The notes beneath the pieces are model-generated. The model was not told the DNA's origin, did not search any database, and was given only the letters and a program-made list of their open reading frames with translations. A program made the position numbers and the translations under genes. From NCBI GenBank assembly GCA_965661115.1, contig CBFICO010000127.1, positions 1 through 6,097 of the forward strand: a stretch of 6,097 nucleotides of DNA, written 5' to 3'. Below, piece by piece: positions 1 through 6,022 of the stretch; positions within the stretch are counted from its first letter, which is position 1; each line of letters begins with the position of its first letter. The DNA is from UBA6770 sp965661115. GTDB lineage: Bacteria; Bacteroidota; Bacteroidia; Flavobacteriales_G; Salibacteraceae.

Positions 1-1
1 G

Positions 2-2134
2 GTGGTGTCCTCGCAGTTTGGTTGCATTGATAGCTTACAAGATACCATCACGGTTTACCCTTTGCCTGTTGCACAGTATAACCATCCAATTTTAAGAGGA
101 TGCCATGAGTTGGTTGTTACCTATAACAATACCTCTTCAATTGCAGATAGCAATATTTGGGACTTTGGCGACGGAACCATTCAAGGAAACAACAATTCTA
201 CGGTGATGCATACCTACACAAATACAGGGTCTAATAGCATTTTTAGAACGGTAAAACTTAACGTAGAAACAAGATATGGCTGCAAAGACTCAGCAGATTC
301 TAGAGTAGAGGTATTCCCCGAAATCATTTCAAAATTTGTTCAGAACGATACCAGTGGTTGTACCGATCTTGAAATTGCGTTTACCGATAGTTCAAAAGGC
401 GCTCAGTTCTACAATTGGGATTTTGGAGATAATTCTAATGCAGGTTCTAAAAACACTTCCCATATATTTCAAAATACATTGTTGGTAGATACCGTTTATA
501 CGGTTAAGCAAAAGGTAAGAAGTGGTTTTGGTTGTGAGGATTCAAGTACAATAAATGTTAGAGTTTATCCATTGCCCATAGCTAGTTTTAATACCAGTGT
601 GCAACGGGGATGTCAACCGTTATTAGTATCGTTCACAAATAACTCAAGTATTAACCTAAATAACTATTGGGATTTTGGCGATGGTGATACTTCAAAAAGT
701 AACGGAAACCCAAGCCACACTTTTACACATACTGATGTGGCAAGCAAGATTTTTACTGCGCGTTTAATTGCCGAAACCGAAAAAGGATGTAGGGATACCA
801 CCACAAAACAAGTGGAGGTTTACCCTCAAATTAATGCCGATTTTTCTATAAACGATACTAGTGTTTGTTCTGAACACGAGGTGGAGTTTACCAACACAAG
901 TAGTGGTGAAAATCAATACAACTGGGATTTTGGCGATGGCAATTCAGAACGAATTTCCGATCCTAGAAACGTGTTTGTAAATAACGATACGGTAAACAGA
1001 CAGTTCTCTATTGAGCTTGTAGTTACATCGCTTTATGGGTGTAAAGATTCGGTTACTAAAACGGTAACGGTGTACCCACAGCCTCAAGCTCTTTTTGTGC
1101 CAACGCCAATCAATCAAAAATACCCAGATGCAACTGTGGTAATTACAAACAATAGTTCAGCAGGGCCATGGGCTTATAATTGGAGTTTTGGTGATGGCTC
1201 TACTTCAACGGATAAATTTCCTGTAGATAAAACCTATGCTACTTGGGGAAAGTATGAAATAACGTTAATAACTTCAACTTCAAATTGTAGCGATACGGCA
1301 TTACAAATAATAAAGATAGAACCACCAAGAGCAGTAGTGGATTTTAAAGCGCCTGCGCCTGGCTGCTCACCGCTAACTTTGAATATTGAAAATAATAGTT
1401 TATTCGGCAAGCAGTATTTATGGAATTATGGTGATGGTGGAACTAGTAGTGCAGAAAATCCAGCTCCTTACACCTACAATCGGCCTGGGGTGTATACCTT
1501 GAGCGTAACTGTTATTGGCGAAGATAACGACATAGTTGATGTTATTAAAAAGGACAGCGTTATAGTTCATGCCAAGTCAAGAGCGTTTTTCGATTATCGT
1601 CCTAATGAGGTAAGTGTGCCAAATGTCCCGCTGATTTTATACAACTTGTCGGATAATGCAGATACTTATTTATGGAATATGGGAGATGGTACAACTTATA
1701 CAGAATTAAACCCAGAACACACGTATCAGGAAGCTGGAGTGTACACTATATCCTTAATTGCGGATAACCCTTTTGGTTGTGCAGATACCTTTGAAAATGC
1801 AGTTACTGCAACAGCGTCAGGCTCATTAGTATTTCCTACTGCATTTACTCCAAACCCTGGAGGTGGCAATGGCGGAAAGTATGACCCAAAAACACTAGAC
1901 AACTCGGTGTTCTTTCCAATTGTTGAAGGTGGTGTTGTGGATTATCAATTACTGATTTTTAACCGTTGGGGAGAATTAGTTTTTGAATCTAAAGATGTCC
2001 TTACAGGTTGGGATGGATATTATAGAGGAGGTTCAGAGTTATGTCCGCAAGATGTGTACGTGTGGAAAGCTATTGGAAAGTACTTGAACGGGAATATTTT
2101 TGAAGAAGCAGGAGAAATAACGCTACTTAGGTAA
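2..2134 (+). CDS. Large PKD-repeat surface protein with T9SS type B (CHU_C / gliding motility-associated) C-terminal sorting domain, 5'-truncated by the window edge
   Basis: The frame is open to the left edge, so the true start lies upstream and the GTG codons at the edge are not a credible start. The 710 visible residues hold the tail of one PKD domain, then seven PKD domains. Their W-x-x-G-D-G/N signatures begin at residues 53, 139, 223, 308, 394, 474 and 558, a period of 80-86 residues. Domains 1-4 are close to each other, while 5-7 are more divergent. Residues about 607-710 form the T9SS type B sorting domain: FPTAFTPN at 611, IFNRWG at 652, WDG at 670 and the terminal GEITLLR. From family knowledge, such proteins cross the outer membrane by the type IX secretion system and stay on the surface or are released, often as adhesins or gliding-related proteins; that specific role is inferred. 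The stop overlaps the PorP/SprF gene. Family assignment is secure, while ligand and full length are unknown. Confidence 0.95.
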   Translation: MVSSQFGCIDSLQDTITVYPLPVAQYNHPILRGCHELVVTYNNTSSIADSNIWDFGDGTIQGNNNSTVMHTYTNTGSNSIFRTVKLNVETRYGCKDSADSRVEVFPEIISKFVQNDTSGCTDLEIAFTDSSKGAQFYNWDFGDNSNAGSKNTSHIFQNTLLVDTVYTVKQKVRSGFGCEDSSTINVRVYPLPIASFNTSVQRGCQPLLVSFTNNSSINLNNYWDFGDGDTSKSNGNPSHTFTHTDVASKIFTARLIAETEKGCRDTTTKQVEVYPQINADFSINDTSVCSEHEVEFTNTSSGENQYNWDFGDGNSERISDPRNVFVNNDTVNRQFSIELVVTSLYGCKDSVTKTVTVYPQPQALFVPTPINQKYPDATVVITNNSSAGPWAYNWSFGDGSTSTDKFPVDKTYATWGKYEITLITSTSNCSDTALQIIKIEPPRAVVDFKAPAPGCSPLTLNIENNSLFGKQYLWNYGDGGTSSAENPAPYTYNRPGVYTLSVTVIGEDNDIVDVIKKDSVIVHAKSRAFFDYRPNEVSVPNVPLILYNLSDNADTYLWNMGDGTTYTELNPEHTYQEAGVYTISLIADNPFGCADTFENAVTATASGSLVFPTAFTPNPGGGNGGKYDPKTLDNSVFFPIVEGGVVDYQLLIFNRWGELVFESKDVLTGWDGYYRGGSELCPQDVYVWKAIGKYLNGNIFEEAGEITLLR
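56..565 (+). repeat. First copy of a two-PKD-domain tandem block (domains 1+2)
   Basis: Residues 19-188 of the surface protein form one copy of a block of about 170 residues. Its first domain starts YPLP and carries RGC then NxSSI before WDFGDG. Its second starts with P-E-I and carries NDTSGC. The same order of markers recurs in the next block. Equivalent residues lie 169-170 residues apart: W53/W223, C34/C204, C94/C263, C120/C289, C178/C347 and W139/W308. Confidence 0.7.
566..1072 (+). repeat. Second copy of the two-PKD-domain tandem block (domains 3+4)
   Basis: Residues 189-357 repeat the layout of the preceding block: YPLP, RGC, NxSSI and WDFGDG in the first domain, then P-Q-I and NDTS-x-C in the second. 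The two copies are clearly diverged at the DNA level, so the duplication is not recent. Within this block a 17-base stretch coding for the WDFGDG core is identical at 668-684 and 923-939. Confidence 0.7.
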
Positions 2135-3153
2135 TGGGAATTAGGAGGTACATATCATTAATTTTCTGTGTTGTGGTAGTTTACTCTGGTAACGCCCAAG
2201 ACGCTCAATTTTCCCAATTTTATTCTGCACCTCTTATTGTAAACCCAGCCCTTACGGGTAATACCGTACAAAGTAGATTCAGTTTAAACTACAGAAACCA
2301 ATGGCCAGCCGTGTCCAATTCAAGGGCTTTCTCTACGTATGCGTTTAGTTACGAACACAATTTTGACGACTACAACAGTGCAGTAGGATTAATGGCTTAT
2401 CACGATAGGGCAGGTATTGCTGCACTAAGAACCACCAATGTCTTGTTTAGCTATTCGCACCGGGTTAGAGTAACACGAAAATTTTCTTGGAAACCTGCTT
2501 TACAGATTGGTGTTGTAAATAGGCATTTGGATTTTGGTGAATTGCTGTTTAACGATCAATTGCAAACGGGTGCTACAACTTCTGCTTCACAGCAAGATTA
2601 TATTTCAAGATCGAAATACGGTATGGATATTAATGCTGGCGCTATTGGGTTTTCTACCAACTATTGGTTTGGCGCTTCTGTTCACCACATAAATCGTCCC
2701 GATATAGCTTTGGTGGGAAGTGGCGCTAGAATTGAGCCGAAATTTTCGCTTCAAGGTGGGTGGAATATTCCAGTAGAAAAAGACATTAAAAAACGCATCA
2801 TTTCTCAAGTAATGTTGGCGGCTAATTACAAACATCAAATCACAAGAGACCAATTGGATATTGGAGGATATTACAACTATGTTCCTTTCCTGTTTGGTAT
2901 TTGGTACCGAGGTATTCCACTAAAAAAGGCGGATGCTTCACTAAACAATAACGATGCTATTGTGTTGCTTTTCGGATATAAGAAAAACGGATTAGCTATT
3001 GGTTATTCGTACGATGTTACGGTATCTAAATTAACTTCAGCAACCTCTGGCGGAGCACACGAAGTGAGTACAATTCTAGAATTCGCTTCGCGCAAAAATT
3101 TGCGTAAAAGAAAACGCCGTAGCCGCTTTATGATTCCTTGTCCAGAATTTTAA
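2134..3153 (+). CDS. PorP/SprF family type IX secretion-associated outer-membrane protein
   Basis: This 339-residue protein is of normal length for the PorP/SprF family. A signal peptide covers residues 1-22 and ends in GNAQ. The mature protein opens with the family hallmark QFSQFYSAPLIVNPALTG, then NYRNQWP and YEHNF, followed by alternating beta-strand-like segments expected of an outer-membrane barrel. The C-terminus is a very basic linker and a PCPEF ending, which also recurs in relatives. In Flavobacterium, SprF is needed for export of the type B cargo SprB, and paralogues usually sit next to a large type B-sorted protein, exactly as here. The ATG overlaps the upstream stop by one base (TAATG), which suggests translational coupling and one transcript. 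It is probably a cargo-specific partner rather than the core PorP of the secretion machine, because the gene is paired with a cargo gene and no other T9SS genes are visible. The 3' end overlaps the convergent gene by 26 bases. Confidence 0.93.
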   Translation: MGIRRYISLIFCVVVVYSGNAQDAQFSQFYSAPLIVNPALTGNTVQSRFSLNYRNQWPAVSNSRAFSTYAFSYEHNFDDYNSAVGLMAYHDRAGIAALRTTNVLFSYSHRVRVTRKFSWKPALQIGVVNRHLDFGELLFNDQLQTGATTSASQQDYISRSKYGMDINAGAIGFSTNYWFGASVHHINRPDIALVGSGARIEPKFSLQGGWNIPVEKDIKKRIISQVMLAANYKHQITRDQLDIGGYYNYVPFLFGIWYRGIPLKKADASLNNNDAIVLLFGYKKNGLAIGYSYDVTVSKLTSATSGGAHEVSTILEFASRKNLRKRKRRSRFMIPCPEF

Positions 3154-3655
3154 GCTTTTTCAACGCCCGATTTTTTTCACCAGCTGTGCCGGTTTGGGCT
3201 ACCGATTCCAAAATTGGTTTTAGCTCATGTTTTATTTCTGGGTAGCGCTCAGTAAACTGAGTTAGTATATCCATACACCAAACTCTTACTGCCACAGCGG
3301 TAGCAGGTTTGTTGAGTAAATTAAAGCAAGTGTCCATCAATATTCCCTCATTGTTTTTGGGCAAAGTATGAGTAGATATTATTTTCAAATATGTTCGTTG
3401 TATAGCTTCATTTTTCGTACTTGGCAAGTATAAAGTCATACGGTTTAAGTAGGGAAGGAGGGCTTCTGGTTCAATCTGATTTAAATGATCTAAAATCCAA
3501 GCTGCGAGCCAGTTTTTCTTGAATGAATCGTCTTCAGTTAGTGAAAAAATCTCATCAATAAAAGAAGGATTAGAAGCAGCTATTCTAGCCAATTGCAGCA
3601 CATTTTGTTTACTGCAGTTTTCTTCCAGTTCTTGTTTTAAACTTATTGATTTCAT
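3128..3655 (-). CDS. Small all-helical HEAT-like protein of unknown function, conserved type in Bacteroidota
   Basis: The 175-residue product has no signal peptide or membrane segment, so it is probably cytoplasmic. It is built of successive amphipathic helices. Recognisable landmarks are NWLAAWILDHL near residue 48, LLPYLNRM, a middle helix with AIQRTYLKII, CFNLL, then AVRVWCMDIL and the closing YPEIKHELKPIL and AGEKNRALKKLKIL. This layout resembles a short helical-repeat family of Bacteroidota whose members are sometimes mislabelled adenylosuccinate lyase. No lyase active-site signature is visible here, so that enzyme name should not be transferred. The ATG lies three bases after the stop of the lipoprotein gene, so the two are very likely cotranscribed, and no promoter of its own is apparent. 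Its last codons overlap the end of the PorP/SprF gene on the other strand. The molecular role is unknown; a scaffold or protein-binding role is the most that the fold allows. Confidence 0.8.
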   Translation of the reverse strand: MKSISLKQELEENCSKQNVLQLARIAASNPSFIDEIFSLTEDDSFKKNWLAAWILDHLNQIEPEALLPYLNRMTLYLPSTKNEAIQRTYLKIISTHTLPKNNEGILMDTCFNLLNKPATAVAVRVWCMDILTQFTERYPEIKHELKPILESVAQTGTAGEKNRALKKLKILDKES

Positions 3656-3658
3656 GTA

Positions 3659-4207
3659 TCAAGGTGGTGGAAATCCTGCGTTGGTTATGCAAGGTACTGG
3701 ACCTTCATAACCACAACGACCATAATATGTAAAGCCAATTGTGGTAGTGGAATCTGTTACTTCAAATTCATGATTACAGCTTGCGTTCCATTTAGTAATG
3801 CACTCCTCATCAATTTTCCAATCGCTATTAGCTAAAACTTTTTTCATTTCTGGGTCAATTTTATATCCCTCTTTAATGCAATACGAGCCAGGTTTAAGAC
3901 TAGCTTTTGTTGTACCCATTTCAGAGGTTTTAAGTCGAATAGAAACTCCATTATTATTGGTAATGTAAAAAACAATGTCATTTCCAGGCTCTCCTTGCAT
4001 GCGCATTCTTTCCATTTCATCAGAAGGCGCTGCACCCCCACAATATGGGTTGATTCTTCTAACAGCAACGGTTATTTCTTTTTCAACTGGTTCATGTTTT
4101 GTTGCAGTTGCTTGCTGCTCTGATTTTTGAGTTTCCGTGGCTCGATTTTCACGGTTTTTACAGGCAAAAATCGAAAGCACTGCAAGTAGTATTGTAATTT
4201 TTTTCAT
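3659..4207 (-). CDS. Cysteine-rich predicted lipoprotein with PYCGGA motif (transthyretin/prealbumin-like fold suspected)
   Basis: The 182-residue product begins with a short lipoprotein signal: MKK, a hydrophobic stretch, and the lipobox IFAC with the acylated cysteine at residue 16. A polar, Glu/Gln/Thr-rich linker follows to about residue 45. The folded part starts with ITVAVRRINPYCGGAAPSDE and includes LKPGSYC at 104-110. It ends with cysteines at 136, 144, 165 and 173 and a GFPPP tail. Six cysteines after the lipidated one (56, 110, 136, 144, 165, 173) could make three disulfides in the periplasm or at the surface. The PYCGGA...PGSYC pattern resembles Bacteroidota proteins with carboxypeptidase-regulatory or transthyretin-like beta-sandwich domains; this is recalled family resemblance, not a search result. 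No acidic surface-export signal directly follows the cysteine, so placement on the inner face of the outer membrane is somewhat favoured. It is the first gene of a likely two-gene operon. Function unknown. Confidence 0.85.
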   Translation of the reverse strand: MKKITILLAVLSIFACKNRENRATETQKSEQQATATKHEPVEKEITVAVRRINPYCGGAAPSDEMERMRMQGEPGNDIVFYITNNNGVSIRLKTSEMGTTKASLKPGSYCIKEGYKIDPEMKKVLANSDWKIDEECITKWNASCNHEFEVTDSTTTIGFTYYGRCGYEGPVPCITNAGFPPP

Positions 4208-4211
4208 ACCA

Positions 4212-4219
4212 CAAATCTA
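4212..4219 (-). promoter_or_regulatory. Putative Bacteroidota -7 element (TAGATTTG) for the lipoprotein operon
   Basis: Read on the minus strand the site is TAGATTTG, matching the Bacteroidota TAnnTTTG consensus. It ends four bases before the lipoprotein ATG, so transcription would begin at or very near the start codon. A good TTTG-like -33 element at the usual distance is not evident, which lowers confidence. Confidence 0.4.
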
Positions 4220-4232
4220 GTATTTCAAACTG

Positions 4233-4240
4233 TATATTTG
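4233..4240 (+). promoter_or_regulatory. Putative Bacteroidota -7 element (TATATTTG) for the M14 peptidase gene
   Basis: TATATTTG fits the TAnnTTTG consensus and lies 12 bases before the ATG at 4253. It would give a 5' leader of only a few bases. A clear -33 TTTG is not seen upstream. The site overlaps the alternative TTG start at 4238, which supports ATG 4253 as the real start. Confidence 0.4.
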
Positions 4241-4252
4241 GGGCACGTGAAA

Positions 4253-6013
4253 ATGGATAGAATACACTATAAATACAGAGCTAAAGGAAGTATTGACTTC
4301 AGTATCTTTCTCGCTATCATACTGCTTTTGCTCGTGTCGAGTAATGCAATTAGCCAGGTAAAAAATACCAAGTATTTAACTAACCAGAGTTTAACTTATG
4401 AAGAAGCAATAGAACTATTAGAAAAAACTGCTGACTACAGCCCTTATATTTCAATATCAACCGAAGGAAAAACCGACGTAGGAAGACACTTGCACACCGT
4501 GGTTTTTAATGTAGACGGAGTTTTCAATCCAGATTCAATAGATAGGACAAAAAAATCTATTTTACTCATAAACAATGCAATTCACCCTGGCGAATCTTGT
4601 GGAGTGGATGCAACCGTTTTGTTATTTGATTATTTAGCAAAGCACCGAAAAGAGTTTCCCAATTTAATTGTGGTTGCCATTCCTGTATACAACATAGGAG
4701 GAATGCTAAACCGCTCACCATATAATCGCTCAGGTCAATCTGGGCCCGAAGAATGCGGTTTTAGAGGCAATTATCAGCACTTGGATTTAAACAGAGACTT
4801 TATAAAAACAGATGCTTTAAACACGGAGTCTTTTCAAAGGATTTACCATAAATGGAAACCGCATTTGTTTATGGATACACACACTACAAATGGTAGTGAC
4901 CATCAGTACCCACTTACATTAATTGTATCTCAACGAAATAAAATGAATCCTGTTTTAGCCGATTTTACCTACACCAAGTTAGAAGGCTATTTGTATCGAA
5001 AAATGGAAGAGAAGGGTAAGGAAATTACTCCATATGTTTACTTAATGCAGGATGCGCCTCAAGAAGGAATAAAGGATTTTATGGAAACACCGAGATACTC
5101 GAGTGGATATGTAAATCTGTTCAATACGGTAGGACTTATCAGCGAAGGACACAAGTACGCAAAGTTTAAGGATAGAGTAGAATATACCTACGAATTACTA
5201 AGAACGCTTTGTGTGTTTTCCAGTGGAAATAGTAATGAGTTAATCAGAATAAAAAAATTGGCAGATGAACACGATTTAAATCAAAATCAGTTTGCGTTGA
5301 ATTGGATGTTAGATACCGCCACCGCAGAAACGTTATTGTTTAAAGGTTATGAATTAGAAATGATTGAAAGTGAAACCACAGGTTTGCCGAGGCGTTTATT
5401 TAATCGAAACAAAAAGGCAACCTTTCAAATTCCCTTTTACAGAAACTATATCGCTACACAAGGAGTTACGGCTCCTAAATTCTATGTTATTCCGCAGTGC
5501 TACAGACGTATAATAGCTAATATTGAACGTCAAGGTATCCGAATGGAGTATTTACAAAAAGACTCGGTAATTGCTGGGGGAATGTACTATTTGAACGAGG
5601 TATCTTCTCCAAATAAACCCTACGAAAAACATTACTTGCATTCGGAAGTAACTGCTTCTGAAAGTTTCCAAAAGGTGCAGTTTTATAAAGGAGATGCGAT
5701 AATAGATTTAAATCAACCCGGAAAACGCTATTTGCTGGAAACCATGGAGCCAACTGCAGCCGACGCTTTTTTTAGGTGGAATTTCTTTGACAATGTAATG
5801 CAGCAAAAAGAATGGTTTTCTGATTTTGCTTTTGACCCCATTGCAAAAGAATTGTTAGAAACTAACCCAGACCTAAAACAAGAATTTGAAGAGAAACGGA
5901 ATACAGACGAGGCTTTTGCTAAGAATCATATGGCTCAACTTTATTGGGTGTTTGAACGTTCATATTATTACGAACCAGAACACAAACGATATCCTGTAAT
6001 GCGTGTATACTAG
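4253..6013 (+). CDS. Secreted M14-family zinc metallopeptidase (carboxypeptidase-like)
   Basis: The preferred start is ATG 4253, giving 586 residues with an N-terminal signal sequence: a charged n-region, a hydrophobic core FLAIILLLLVSS, then SNAISQ. An in-frame TTG at 4238 would add five residues but falls in a promoter-like element. Numbered from this ATG, the M14 zinc motif HxxE is H111-P-G-E114 and the third zinc ligand is H210 in MDTHTTNG. N180-R181 in LDLNRDF correspond to substrate-carboxylate binding residues, and E298 in LISEGHKY is the likely catalytic glutamate. The catalytic domain covers about residues 30-330. The remaining 250 residues are an extra C-terminal region without a motif I recognise. 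From family knowledge these enzymes cleave C-terminal residues or related amide bonds. The substrate is unknown, but the enzyme is predicted to act in the periplasm or outside. No T9SS sorting domain is seen at the C-terminus, which ends RYPVMRVY. Confidence 0.9.
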   Translation: MDRIHYKYRAKGSIDFSIFLAIILLLLVSSNAISQVKNTKYLTNQSLTYEEAIELLEKTADYSPYISISTEGKTDVGRHLHTVVFNVDGVFNPDSIDRTKKSILLINNAIHPGESCGVDATVLLFDYLAKHRKEFPNLIVVAIPVYNIGGMLNRSPYNRSGQSGPEECGFRGNYQHLDLNRDFIKTDALNTESFQRIYHKWKPHLFMDTHTTNGSDHQYPLTLIVSQRNKMNPVLADFTYTKLEGYLYRKMEEKGKEITPYVYLMQDAPQEGIKDFMETPRYSSGYVNLFNTVGLISEGHKYAKFKDRVEYTYELLRTLCVFSSGNSNELIRIKKLADEHDLNQNQFALNWMLDTATAETLLFKGYELEMIESETTGLPRRLFNRNKKATFQIPFYRNYIATQGVTAPKFYVIPQCYRRIIANIERQGIRMEYLQKDSVIAGGMYYLNEVSSPNKPYEKHYLHSEVTASESFQKVQFYKGDAIIDLNQPGKRYLLETMEPTAADAFFRWNFFDNVMQQKEWFSDFAFDPIAKELLETNPDLKQEFEEKRNTDEAFAKNHMAQLYWVFERSYYYEPEHKRYPVMRVY

Positions 6014-6022
6014 CAAGACGAA

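Noticed and set aside
2143..2148. AGGAGG, a perfect Shine-Dalgarno-like hexamer
   Set aside because: It lies inside the PorP/SprF coding region as two AGG arginine codons of the signal peptide n-region. No suitable start codon follows at the right distance without destroying the signal peptide, and Bacteroidota make little use of Shine-Dalgarno sites.
2605..2853. Open frame on the minus strand inside the PorP/SprF gene
   Set aside because: It is antisense to a clearly conserved gene, and its product shows no recognisable domain or signal.
3150..3200. Terminator between the convergent genes
   Set aside because: There is a short T-run but no stable stem before it, and the region is coding on at least one strand.
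3128..3655. Annotation of the helical protein as adenylosuccinate lyase
   Set aside because: That name appears on related short proteins in databases, but at 175 residues with no lyase signature it cannot be the enzyme.
3519..3710. Plus-strand open frame across the junction of the helical-protein and lipoprotein genes
   Set aside because: It is antisense to two well-supported genes and has no family features.
3844..4068. Alternative minus-strand frame inside the lipoprotein gene
   Set aside because: It is a different frame of a gene with a clear lipobox and Cys pattern; its product has no signal or motif.
4244..4249. CACGTG palindrome as an operator
   Set aside because: A single six-base palindrome with no longer symmetric flanks is expected by chance.
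4238..4252. TTG (4238) or GTG (4247) as an earlier start for the M14 peptidase
   Set aside because: The TTG overlaps the TATATTTG promoter-like element, and both extend an already charged n-region with nothing conserved. ATG 4253 gives a complete signal peptide.
5517..5753. Minus-strand open frame inside the peptidase gene
   Set aside because: It is antisense to the continuous peptidase frame and has no supporting features.
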